The translations under genes and the position numbers were made by a program. Below are positions 32,405 through 42,081 of a stretch of DNA of 64,000 nucleotides, piece by piece. The notes under the pieces are model-generated. The model made no database searches. It was not told where the DNA came from and saw only the letters and a program-made list of their open reading frames with translations. Origin of the DNA: Prorocentrum cordatum (taxonomy: Eukaryota > Sar > Dinophyceae > Prorocentrales > Prorocentraceae); assembly GCA_963575745.1 (NCBI GenBank), contig CAUYUJ010003633.1, positions 1 to 64,000 on the forward strand, in the 5' to 3' direction. Positions within the stretch are counted from its first letter, which is position 1, and every line of letters starts with the position of its first letter.

Positions 32405-33751
32405 GAAGCGGCGCCGCAGGCGGGAGTGATCGCCCTCGGTATCGCGGACGGGCCGGGGGCCGCGGCGGTGGCCCCTGCCCAAGTGGCCGCCCTCGGCAGC
32501 GCGGGCGCGGCTTTGGCCCCTCGCAGCGGTCTCCTCCAGAGGCGGCCGCGCTCTGGCGCTGCCGCCCCCCAGCGGCTCGCCCCGCCCGGTTTGCAGGAGG
32601 CTTGGGGTGAGGACCCGGCGAGGCCCGTGCCCGCGCCCGCCGCCGCGCCCGCGCCCGCTCCCGCCGCAGCGGCGCGAGCCCGACGGCGGCCGCGCTCTGG
32701 CGCTGCCGCCCCCCAGCGTCTCGCCCCGCCCGGTTTGCAGGAGGCTTGGCGTGAGGACCCGGCGGGGCCCGCGCCCGCGCCCGCCGCCGCGCCCGCGCCC
32801 GCTCCCGCCGCAGCGGCGCGAGCCCGACGGCGGCCGCGCTCTGGCGCTGCCGCCCCCCAGCGTCTCGCCCCGCCCGGTTTGCAGGAGGCTTGGCGTGAGG
32901 ACCTGGCGGGGCCCGCGCCCGCGCCCGCCGCCGCGCCCGCGCCCGCTCCCGCCGCAGCGGCGCGAGCCCGACGGCGGCCGCGCTCTGGCGCTGCCGCCCC
33001 CCAGCGGCTCGCCCCGCCCGGTTTGCAGGAGGCTTGGCGTGAGGACCCGGCGGGGCCCGCGCCCGCGCCCGCCGCCGCGCCCGCGCCCGCTCCCGCCGCA
33101 GCGGCGCGAGCCCGACGGCGGCCGCGCTCTGGCGCTGCCGCCCCCCAGCAGCCCGCCCCGCCCAGTTTGCAGGAGGCTTGGCGTGAGGACCCGGCGGGGC
33201 CCGTGCCCGCGCACGCCGCCGCGCCCGCGCCCGCTCCCGCCGCAGCGGCGCGAGCCCGACGGGGCGGGTCTGGCGCTCCCCAGCGGCTCGCCCTGCCGAG
33301 AGCGCAGAAGGCTTTCGGCGGGGGCTCGGCGGAACCTGTATCTGCGCCCGCGGCTGCTCCCGCGCCAGCGACCGCTGCCGCTGCCGCGGTACGGGCCGGC
33401 CGGGGCGGGTACCGGGGCGGCCGCCGCGGCTTCCTCGCGGCCGCCCAGGCGCGGGCCGCCGCGGTGCGGGCTCGCCCGGGCGGCGCGTATCGGGCTTGCC
33501 CGATTTGCGGCTACGCCCGGTGGGTCCCGCTCTGGGGTAGCCGGCAGCTGAGGTGCCTGTCGGGCTTAAAGGGTCCGTGGCGCTGCCCCAACGCTGGGAC
33601 TGGCCTGCGGCTGTCGACTTGGCACCGCCAGCGCGCGGTCCAGGAGCGGGAGCGGGGCGCGAGCAATCCCCAGGTCGTGGCGAGAGCGGCCGCGGTGCGC
33701 GCCCCGCCTGGCCCGGCGTTTTTTGAGCCTGACCGGGCTACGTTTCAATGA
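32405..33751 (+). CDS. Ala/Pro-rich protein with 48-residue repeats and a C-terminal zinc-like module (partial)
   Basis: The frame is open from 31616, but only the part after a CACTTCTGAG acceptor-like site is plausible. Residues from 32541 form five copies of a 144-bp (48-residue) unit with cores RPRSGAAAPQRLAPPGLQEA, WREDPAGP and a run of AP dipeptides. A Gly/Arg (RGG-like) stretch follows, then CPICGYARWVP...RQLRC...GPWRCPNAGTG, a likely zinc-binding module near the C terminus, and the frame ends RATFQ-stop. The C-terminal plan resembles the SUMO-like gene at 40.3 kb (CxxCG...LGCSRWPAC). The true 5' exon is not identified. Function unknown; nucleic-acid binding is an inference. Confidence 0.45.
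   Translation, partial: EAAPQAGVIALGIADGPGAAAVAPAQVAALGSAGAALAPRSGLLQRRPRSGAAAPQRLAPPGLQEAWGEDPARPVPAPAAAPAPAPAAAARARRRPRSGAAAPQRLAPPGLQEAWREDPAGPAPAPAAAPAPAPAAAARARRRPRSGAAAPQRLAPPGLQEAWREDLAGPAPAPAAAPAPAPAAAARARRRPRSGAAAPQRLAPPGLQEAWREDPAGPAPAPAAAPAPAPAAAARARRRPRSGAAAPQQPAPPSLQEAWREDPAGPVPAHAAAPAPAPAAAARARRGGSGAPQRLALPRAQKAFGGGSAEPVSAPAAAPAPATAAAAAVRAGRGGYRGGRRGFLAAAQARAAAVRARPGGAYRACPICGYARWVPLWGSRQLRCLSGLKGPWRCPNAGTGLRLSTWHRQRAVQERERGASNPQVVARAAAVRAPPGPAFFEPDRATFQ
32541..33260 (+). repeat. 144-bp x 5 coding tandem repeat
   Basis: Copies start at 32541, 32685, 32829, 32973 and 33117 with GGCGGCCGCGCTCTGGCGCT, plus a degenerate sixth at 33261. Near-identity between copies suggests recent expansion. 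The opposite strand is also open across the array, an effect of composition. Confidence 0.95.
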
Positions 33752-34713
33752 AGGGTTCCCGGGGTTGGGCAGGAGGAGGAGAAGGAGGAGGAGAAGGAGG
33801 AGGAGGAGGAGGAAGAGGGGGAGGAGCAGGAAGAGAAGGAAGAGGAGGAGGAGGAGGCCACCGTCCGCGGTGGAGAATCTGGCGATTGCCGCGATTGGTG
33901 GCCCGCCTGCCGCCGCCTGCGCGCTTAAGCTGCCCCTCTCTGCTGAAGTTGCTCCCTCCGTCGCGCGGCGAGGACGGTCCCTGGTGGGAGAATCTGGCGA
34001 TTGCCGCGATTGGTGGCCCGCCTGCCGCCGCCTGCGCGCTTAAGCTGCCCCTCTCTGCTGAAGTTGCTCCCTCCGTCGCGCGGCGAGGACGGTCCCTGGT
34101 GGGCCTGGGCCACGCCCGCCAAAGACATCCTGCCGTGGACGAGCCCCAGGGGATTAGAGGGCCCTGCGAGTTCCCGGGGTTACCAGTGTAGATATATTTG
34201 GATTTATATGCGGATCTTTTTAATTATCGGAGATTAAAACCCTTCCTCCGTTTCCACTGCTCTGAGCGGTCCTCTGGCAGAGACTCTCGGGGAGGATCCC
34301 CGCGCCCTTCGCCCGTTGCAGTCGCGAATCCCATGATTCGCCGCTGCTATTTCCGCCCTCAATTGCCCGCCCTCCCTGGGCAGCGCGGCGGCCTTGCGCG
34401 CCCCTTATGCCGCGAGGCTCGGAAACTCGCGCGGGGCAAGCATGCAGCTTTTCGGCTTCCATTCCCGAGTGGTAGGTAGCTGCCACACAATTTTTCGTCT
34501 CGGGGCACCGGGCGCTGCGGGTGGGTTGTTTGCCCCGAGTTTCTAGTTTCGCGCCCCGCGGCGCGCTTTGTTTTTGCGTTGCGCCGCGCGGCAGTGCACC
34601 CGTCGCGGGGGAGGGGTTCCGGGGTTGCCCCGAGTCGCGCCCCCGCGCTTTGTTTTTGCATTGCGCCGCGCGGCAATTTGCCCGTCGCGGGGGAGGGCTT
34701 CCGGGGTTGCCCC

Positions 34714-34770
<57 letters not shown>

Positions 34771-35451
34771 TTTTTTTTTCAATCCTCCCATGCCCTCCCG
34801 CCAATAAACTTGCGCGGCGCATTTACTTGCATGTGTTTGATTCGTCCGTCTACATGGCTTTTACTTGCGTTCATTTGTTCTGGTCGCAGGATCTGTCTCT
34901 CTGACTTCGTCGCTGAGATGGCGCGCCTGCTCTCGCCATCACGGCCTCCTCTTCTTACTCCTCCTCCTCCTCGTCGTCCTCCTCCTCCTCTCTGCCGCCG
35001 TCGTCGTCGCTGCTACTACTCACCGCCGCCGCCAACGGCGTCGGCGCATTCATCGTCGCCGGGGCCGGCTGTTTCGAGGTCCCGGGGCGGCGCAACGGTT
35101 CCCGAAACCGAGGAGTTCCGAAAACACATCCGGCAGATTATCCCCCAGAGATTTCCGACTCGTCGGGGCAGAGATCGCCGTCGTCGTCGTCAATGGGGCC
35201 GCTCCTCTCTACCCCGACCCCACCGTTCTACCCCGAACCCCCCGCCGTCGGCGTCGTGGTCGTCGCCGCCGTCGTCGTCGTCGTTGGCGGCGGCGTCGGC
35301 GGCGACGCTCGCACCTCAACGGGGGCGCCCGCCCTTGTCCCGAGCTCCCCGTCGTCGCCGCTGCCGCCGCTGTTGGGGGGCTCTCTTTTCTCCAAGCCCC
35401 TCGTCGTCGTCGTCGTCGTCGTCGTCCGCGGCGGGTGCGGCGACAGCATCC
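33752..35451. repeat. Intergenic repeats, long poly-T tract and trinucleotide DNA
   Basis: No gene called. 33770-33865 is a GGA microsatellite. 33872-34103 is a 116-bp tandem pair (GAGAATCTGGCGATTGCCGC...). 34562-34718 is a tandem pair with CGCGCTTTGTTTTTGC and the CCGGGGTTGCCCCGAG element. 34717-34769 is 53 consecutive T followed by G and nine T, which could be the reverse complement of a poly-A tail. 34950-35440 is CTCCTC/CGTCGTCG DNA; long frames there are low-complexity. Confidence 0.7.
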
Positions 35452-37716
35452 ATGGCAATAGAGGTGCCACCGTTGCCGCCGCGCCTGGGCGGCCTTCCTC
35501 GGCCAAAGGGATGGCCTCGGGAGCCAACGGCAGGGCCCTTGCTGCCACCCGCCGCGGGCTTGGAGGGCTCCCCCAGCAGCGAACTGGCCGCGCTGCGAGC
35601 GGAACTCCGGGCCGAGCGCGCCGAGCTCCGTGGGGAGCTGGCCGCCCTGCGCGGTGAGCTGGCCGCTTTGCGCGGGGAGCTCCAAGCCAAGCGCGCCACC
35701 CGGCCCCGAGGCGCCGGCGATAGCACCGCTAGGCCTGCCCGGCTGGACTCCGGGGTCGCGCCCAAGGACCCAGTAGAATTCATAGCGACGCTCCGGCGGG
35801 CCCACGCGGGGCGGCGGGCGGATCCGCAGGGCCAGTCGTGGCCTTGGACGGACGACGACGTCATTAACCGCCAGTGCAGCCTGGACGAGCGACGCGCCGA
35901 GCACGCCGTCACGCAGGAGCTTCTGCAGGCCGCCCAGGGGATGGACACGAAGGACAAGGTCGCGCTCAGCATCGCTGTGCGGTACAGGCAGTCCGCGCGG
36001 GGGGCTGCCGCGCGGTTCGCGGCCGCCATCCAGGGCGGATCTCTGGAGCGGGACGTCTTGGCACCGCTGGCGCGGGAGTGCAAGGTGAACTACAGCCGTG
36101 CCGGAACGTCGTGCCGAAGGCGCAGCTCGCGGAGCAGCTTTGGCCCGCCGGTGCCGCTATTGCTGGGCGCGTCCCCTTTGACACGGTCGTGCAGGCGCGG
36201 GACTTCATCAAGCAACATCTCGTCGCCGACGTCTCGCTCGACGGCACCCGCGTCTCCCCGTTCAGTGCCGGCGAGGCACGTTGCCCTGTCCACCGCTTCG
36301 ATCGCCCTCTCGAGGTTCAGAGTGTTGTGGGGGCAGAGGGGGGGGCCTTCGTCAACGCCGCAGCCGGGCGCAGCATAAAAAATTGGCGCGTTGGGGCGGC
36401 CCCGGGGCCAATTTTTTTCAGGTTTTTGTTGCCAGAAGCGCCCTCCGCTCCCCTGCAAGGTTGCGAAGGACCTCGTCCACTTCGGACTTGTGCTTGACGG
36501 GAGCGCCGCGCCCATGGAGACCGGGGCCCGGAAAGGCTTGGCGGCCGCCAAGAAGTTATTCCCGGATGAGCCGTGGTCTTTGTCGTCGCTGGCGGAGCGG
36601 GTGGGCTGCGACGAGTTCGGCGCGGAGATTCTCTGGTGCGAGTACGGGAAGTACGTCCGCGCCTGCGCCAGCGGCATCACCAGGGAATACGTCCCAAGGT
36701 ATCGCAGGCAGCGCCGATCGGGCCGCCCCCCAGGGCCCTCGGAGGCGCCAGCGCCGCGGCCGTCGGAAGCCTGCCTGCCGCCCGACGAATACGACGGGGA
36801 CTTCGTCGAGGCGGGGGGCGATTCGCCTGGCAAGGAGTGTCAATTGTCGCAGGCCGGGGTGCCCGCGCCAAGAGCCCCGCAGGCGCGCCCGATGGCGGCT
36901 CCCGATGGCGCTGCGTTGTCGAGATCGGCGGATCCGCCGCCCGCGGTCCGGGGGGGAGGCGGTGCCGGGGATGCCCCGAGCCCACTTCCCCCCCCAGTCG
37001 CTGACGCGGGGCCGCCAGCGGGGCCAATGACGCAGCATATACTCGAAGATGCGCAGTATTTGGAGACGGCAGTACGGAGCACTTCGGGCAAGGAGTTGGT
37101 CTCCGTCCTGGGCGCCGGAATTGTCGCAGAATTGCTCAACCGGTTCCGGGCGCAGGGCCAGCTGCAGGGCTCCGATCAGGCAGGGCCAGCTGACGAAAGG
37201 CCAGCTGTCGCAGGGCCAAGTGGCGGCGCCGAACAGGTCATGAAGCGGCGCCGCGTGGCGGCGGCGCCGCCAAAGTGCCTCCCTGCAGCGCAGCCGACGC
37301 CCCTCGCGGCGGCGCCGGCACCCGGCGCACTGGCGGCGCGCCAGGCGGCGCGGCCAGGCGAAGCGGCGGAAGGGGCGCAGCCGACGCCCCTCGCGGCGGC
37401 GCCGGCACCCGGCGTAGTGGCGGCGCGCCAGGCGGCGCGGCCAGGCGAAGGCGCGGCGGAAGGGGCGGGGCGCCGCCTGTCGCAGCGGCCGTGGCTGGCG
37501 GAACCGCCCGCCGGCCTCGACGATACCAGGGCAGCCGCCGCTCAGGGGCGAGCGGCGCGGCCGGAGGCGCACGGGCGGAGCCAGGGCGGCGTGCTGGCGA
37601 AGGGCCAGGTGCTGCGCGCGCTGGCGAAGGGCCAGGGCATCCCGCACTACGGCAGCAAGACCGATTTGCTGGCCCGATTGCGCGCTGCGGGGATTGCAGT
37701 CCCAGGGGTCGACTGA
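35452..37716 (+). CDS. Coiled-coil / SAP-domain protein (frame breaks present)
   Basis: Starts at ATG 35452 (MAIEVPPLPPRLGGL). A heptad-like region ALRAELRAERAELRGELAAL predicts a short coiled coil. A helical domain follows (ERRAEHAVTQELLQAA, DKVALSIAVRYRQSARG). The frame changes by one base near 36095-36110, where KAQLAEQLWPAGAAIAGRV becomes readable, then probably splices near 36310-36465 into DLVHFGLVLDGSAAPMETGA and LWCEYGKYVRACASG. A Pro-rich block copied from the RING gene (about 36850-37120) follows, then Ala/Pro/Arg linker repeats. The C terminus GQVLRALAKGQGIPHYGSKT plus DLLARLRAAG is a good SAP domain match (DNA binding). The 36.1-kb frame change may be an intron, a sequencing error or a disabling mutation. 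Confidence 0.55.
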
Positions 37717-38245
37717 CGACGCGGCCGTCAACCAGGGAGGCTGTCGTCATCGCCATCGTCATCGCCATCGCCGTCGCCATCGCCATCGCCATCGCCAACG
37801 CCTCCCTCTGACGACGTAGGGAGGGAGGGTGAGGAAGGGAGGAGGAACGGGATTTCTTGCCCCCGGAAAGTGTTTTGAAGAACCCGGGGGCCACCTGGCG
37901 TCAAAGCCCAAAACACGTTTCGTCATCATGATCATCGCCAGCGATGGCCTAAGATGGCTCCAAGAGCGCCCAAGAGAGCCCCATGAGCGCCTCAAAAGAG
38001 CCAGCTTCGCGAATCCCCACCCGCCCATCCTAAAACAGCCACTCTAGCGAAGTGCAGAAAGCAAGGCGGCAACACGCAAACCACAACATGCATCCGGAAC
38101 GACTGCGACAACACGCACGCGAGTAAACCCAAGTTACACCCATTGTAAGACAATGCACAAAACGCGTCACTTACTCCAGATCCGTAAGACTTTTGGTCTC
38201 AAGCCGTTCGAGCGTCTGCCAGCGACGCAGTGGGCCCAGCGCCCG
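37717..38245. other. Intergenic; GCCATC microsatellite and relic DinoSL
   Basis: No gene. 37736-37800 is a CGTCATCGCCATC microsatellite. 38182-38203 is a relic DinoSL: CCGTAAGAC followed by TTTTGGTCTCAAG (17 of 21 positions plus one inserted base), 43 bp before the next ATG. Confidence 0.65.
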
Positions 38246-38878
38246 ATGGCTAGCCAGAATGAAACCTTGCCAGAGCAATGCGATTCTACGGCAGGCGGCC
38301 TCGCCCTCCCGACGTTCAACCACGAGGGCGCCATGGGCACCCAGATGAAGGAGAAGATCGAGAACGTCGGCCCCGTCGACATCGTCGATGATGACCCGCC
38401 AGTGCCTCAGGCAGCAGCGGCGCAGGCACCTACGCGGCAGCAGCAGCAGCGGCGCAGGCAGCAGCGGCGCAGGACGTCGTCAGCATCGGCTCCGCCAGTG
38501 TCGGCATTGCCCCGTGAGATCGGCACGCAGCAGCCGCATAAGGTCGGCCAGCAGGCGCCAGAAGTCCTCCAGGAGCCGCCGCCCGAGGTCGGCCAGAAGC
38601 CAGCGGGCGGCCAGAAGCGCAGCGCCGACAACCAGGAGGAGCGCAAGAAGAAAAAGACGAAGCTGGTCGAGGAAGAAGCGGTGGGCAGCCCCGGTGGTCG
38701 CAGCATGTCGTTGAAGTTTTCGCACGCGTACCAGAGCTTGTCGGATATGCCGCCCGCGGTGGGGATGGTGTTCAGACAGATCTTGGAGGCTCCTGAGAAT
38801 TACCAGACGCCGACAGACACCAGGGAGGTTTTCACAGTCACGTACAAGGCGGAGCGCTACGACTGTTCCAGCTCATAG
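38246..38878 (+). CDS. Gln/Ala-rich hypothetical protein (210 aa)
   Basis: I choose the ATG at 38246 (MASQNETLPEQCDSTAGG) because a relic DinoSL (38182-38203) lies in the presumed 5' UTR, although the frame is open from 38153. The N-terminal third is mixed and acidic. The middle is low-complexity (AAAQAPTRQQQQRRRQQRRR, then EVGQKPAGGQKRSADNQEER and KKKKTKLVEEE, a likely nuclear localisation signal). The C-terminal 60 residues (LKFSHAYQSLSDMPPAVGMV, FRQILEAPENYQTPTDTREV, FTVTYKAERYDCSSS) look folded. Ends TAG 38878. No family recognised; intronless, possibly a retrogene. Confidence 0.55.
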   Translation: MASQNETLPEQCDSTAGGLALPTFNHEGAMGTQMKEKIENVGPVDIVDDDPPVPQAAAAQAPTRQQQQRRRQQRRRTSSASAPPVSALPREIGTQQPHKVGQQAPEVLQEPPPEVGQKPAGGQKRSADNQEERKKKKTKLVEEEAVGSPGGRSMSLKFSHAYQSLSDMPPAVGMVFRQILEAPENYQTPTDTREVFTVTYKAERYDCSSS

Positions 38879-39891
38879 CGGCTGGAAAACAAACCAACGT
38901 TTTAACTGTACAATCGTTATATTGTTGCCAGTTGGTCGAGGGACGATGCGGATCAGTATTTTTTCACACGCATCGAGTCTGCAGTCGGCATTGTTTGATG
39001 CGGCCAGGCAAATTAAGGAAACCGTCCCTCCACGATCCCATGGCCCCAAATTGGTTCCCAGCGAAGTCCTCAAGCCACTGGCGCAACCAAGATTGCCAGG
39101 CGGCGGCCAAGCGCGCAGCCTGTGGCGCAACCAATGGGAGATCATCCAAGCCACGAAAAAAACATGTGGCGCAGCCGACCCTCAAGGCGCAACTCATGGC
39201 ATAGCCTATGGCATAACCTGTGGGATAACCTATAGCACAACCTGCGATATAACCTATAGCCCAATAGCGCTACATCCCTATACCCTGAAAGCCGGGATAG
39301 GGGATGGCGCAGCCTCTGCATAGATGCGGCGCAGGGAAAAGGACGACGAGAACAAGGGATAGGAGATCTGGTGTCACGACGGGGCCGCGGCCGCCTGGGA
39401 CACCGAAATTATGGGAGACCCTAGGCCCGTTTGATCTCGCACATGTCCTCGCAACCCTCGCACAGATCGCACAGATCGCGCAACCCTCGCACATGGCGGA
39501 GGGAGCGGAAGCCCCAACGTCGCGGCTGGCGCGCGCCCCGCACGGGAGCTGTTATACGCTCCCCGTGAAGCCCCGGCGCGCGGGAGGAGGGCGGTGAGGA
39601 GAAGGGGGGGAGGGCGGGAGGGAGGCCGCGCTCAGGGGGCCGCGCTCCGATCATGTATCGACCGCGTATTGGAGCCGCATGGGAGTTGTATTGGCGAAGG
39701 TGTTAGAAAGCCCCCGCGTGGGAGTTGTATTGGCGAAGGTGTTAGAATTGCCCCGAAAGGTGTTGAACTGGCCCTGGGAGGCATTCGGGACACCACGCGA
39801 GGTGTTGTACAGCCCGGGGAGGGGAGTGTTTTACGGTCCCCGGGGAGATGTTGTACGCTTTAGGGCCCGTTGGGGGGCTCCCCGAGAGCTC

Positions 39892-39960
39892 GATCCGCGG
39901 CGGATGTTCCCCCGTGGGGAATCGGAGCCAGATTCTCCACGGGAGATCACCCGCTGCGGA
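39892..39960. repeat. Fold-back element copy 4
   Basis: Diverged copy of the 150-218 element with inner arm GATTCTCCACGGGAGA and outer arms ATCCGCGGCGG and CCGCTGCGGAC. Confidence 0.7.
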
Positions 39961-39991
39961 CAGGGTCCGTCGGAGGGCCTCCGAGAGCTCC

Positions 39992-40060
39992 GTCCGCGGC
40001 GGATGGTCTCCCGTGGGGAATCTGGGCCAGATTCTCTATGGGAGAGCCTCCGCCGCGGAC
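39992..40060. repeat. Fold-back element copy 5
   Basis: Outer arms GTCCGCGGCGG and CCGCCGCGGAC are intact; the inner right arm is diverged (GATTCTCTATGGGAGA). It begins 100 bp after copy 4, the same phasing as copies 2 and 3. Confidence 0.75.
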
Positions 40061-40277
40061 AGGGTCCGCTCGGGCCCGTGAGCGCCTCCCCCGGAGATTT
40101 CGTTTGCCATGGACAACATATAAATTTACGCATAGGGAACGCAGAGGGGCAGTAGATTCGACAATCGGAGATCTTGACGCGGCAGGTTATGATTTCGTTC
40201 CCGTCGGACATTCTGCAACGGCCCAGACTGAGCCCACTGGCCGCGCGCCTGTCTCTGTTCCGTCGTTGTCGCCGCTC

Positions 40278-42081
40278 ATGGCTGCGGATTGGGCTGCCGA
40301 GGTGGCGGCTCTGCGCCAGCGCGTCTCCGCGTTGGAGGCGGAACTCGTCTTCGTGCCCGTAACGGTGCTTGCCGACAACGCGCCCCCGATGCATTTCGAA
40401 CTCAGGTCGGGAGCTCCCTTTTCCAAAGTGATGAGACGCTGGTGCGTGGAGCACGGCGCTCCCGAAGCGGAGGTTCAGTTTCAGTGTCATGGAGCTGTGT
40501 TGCGCGCGGCGGACACTCCCAAACATCTTCCGCCAGGGGCGGTCCGCGACGGCGCCGTGACCGTTTACGTCACGGAGGCGGGCGCCGCCGTCCCTCCCGC
40601 GACGCAGCCATCGCCCGGGGCGACAGCGGTTGGTGACCGCGGGCGCGCTCAGACACTGGCGTTCCCAGGAGCTTCCGCCGAGACAAAATTCTTGGCGCAA
40701 GGCGGAACGGTATCAGAGAGGCAGGTGGAACACTCGCCGCCGCGTGTCGCGCCGCTGCAGGACATCAGGCTTGGCCTGCCTGAGCGTCCGTCTCCAACGC
40801 AGCCCCTGCCAGCCCAATTGCCACAGACAGGCTCTCACCTGTTCGGCTGTGCTGCTGCTGCCTCCAGAAGAGCGTCAGACGAGGACGCAGCAACCAGGGC
40901 TTACCCGCTCCGACTCAGCGAGTGGAACGAGGACGAGGTCGGCCTGCCCCGCAATCTCATCATCAAGCCGCGCGGCCACCAAGCCTTCGGCCAGCCCTTC
41001 GGCCAGCAGCGCCCAGCGGAGCCGCCGGCCATGTCAGGGGGCGCGGAGGATTCCGACGAGGAGGAGCTCCTGTCGGCGCCTCCTTCGTCGTGTCCGTCCC
41101 CGCGGGCGGCTCGCATGATGATGCAAGATTGGGTGGACGCGGACCTGCGATGCGAGGAGGCGGCGCGACCTGCGCCTCGGCTTATTGCCGCGCCGCCAGG
41201 AGCAGCGCTCTGGCCTGACCGAGTCGCCGGCTGCTGCTCGACGGACCCAGCGGCGCCAGAGCATGCAGTTCCTGCGCGGAGTGGGGGGTCGCTGGGGGGT
41301 CCCGAGTGGAAGCGGCGCCGGATGGCGCAGGCGGACGCGCCGAACCCCTGCCTGTTGGCGATGTTCCCCATGCAGGACTGGTGCCAGGCGGGGCGGGTGC
41401 AGTCAGGGGGGCCTGGAGTTTTCGTTGAGGGGGTTTCGGTAGAACTGTCGCGGTCCTTGCGTCGAGATCGAAGCGCCGCGGTTTCGGCGTTTGCGGTTTC
41501 GATCCCCCTAAAACATCGGGGGGTATTCGGAAAGAGCCACGGCCGCGGCGTTCTCTGCCGCTGCCGCTGCAAATCAAAAATATATTCGACCGCCTCTTCA
41601 GGAAGCGCCGGGGTGCCCAGCGGCGTGGTTAGATGTCGGCGCCGCAGGCGGCAGTGGCAATGGCGCCGCCGGCTCGCTGGCGGTCTCGGCATCGTCGGTG
41701 GCAGCGCCGCGTGGGGGCGCGGCGACGTCGGGCGCGGAGACATCGCGCGGCGCTTTGGAGGCTGTGCCGCCAGTGGCTGCGACAGCGGCGGCGCCGGCGG
41801 CAGAGGCGGGGGCATCGCGCGGAGCAACGGCGGCAGCTCCGCTGGGGGCCATCCCAGCGCAGCGCGCTCCGCGGCGGCTGCGCCAGGTGAAGTGGGGCCG
41901 CTGCACCTTATGTGGATTCGCGCGTCGGCTGGTTGTTCCACAGCAGAGCCTCTACCGCGGGGAGCCCATGCTCGGTTGCTCGCGGTGGCCCGCTTGCAAT
42001 GGCGGCCTGGAGCGCGTCCCTCCGCATCTACAGGGGCAGCTGCCGCGCAGGGTCATGTTCAGGATGCGCGTTGATTCGTAG
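40278..42081 (+). CDS. SUMO/Rad60-SLD-like protein with topoisomerase-type zinc finger (2 exons)
   Basis: Exon 1 runs from ATG 40278 to about 41399; exon 2 runs 41602-42081 after a CCTCTTCAG acceptor, changing frame. A short coiled coil (WAAEVAALRQRVSALEAEL) is followed by residues about 23-101 that follow the SUMO pattern: VPVTVLADNAPPMHFELRSG, APFSKVMRRWCVEHG, VQFQCHGAVLRAADTPKHL and a final VTVYVT. There is no visible C-terminal Gly-Gly maturation site, so I infer a SUMO-like domain rather than a conjugatable modifier. A long Ala/Pro/Arg linker follows. Near the C terminus, GRCTLCGFARRLV...GEPMLGCSRWPACNG matches the CxxC...G.flgCs.yP.C zinc finger of type IA topoisomerases. The protein ends MRVDS-stop. 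A role in DNA-associated SUMO biology is inference. Confidence 0.65.

Larger units (their letters stand above)
38879..40277. repeat. Intergenic with ATAACCTAT repeat and two fold-back elements
   Basis: No gene. 39180-39265 has degenerate GGCATAACCTAT/GATATAACCTATAGC repeats. 39679-39749 is a 42-bp pair (TGGGAGTTGTATTGGCGAAG). Fold-back elements at 39892-39960 and 39992-40060 are listed separately. 39835-40090 is homologous to the first 650 bp of the window. Confidence 0.65.

Noticed and set aside
32333-33214. 293-aa - strand frame across the 144-bp repeats
   Set aside because: Low-complexity complement of a coding tandem repeat; both strands are open because of composition.
34717-34769. Poly-T as proof of a - strand retroelement
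   Set aside because: No element body or target-site duplication could be defined next to it, so it is listed only as a homopolymer.
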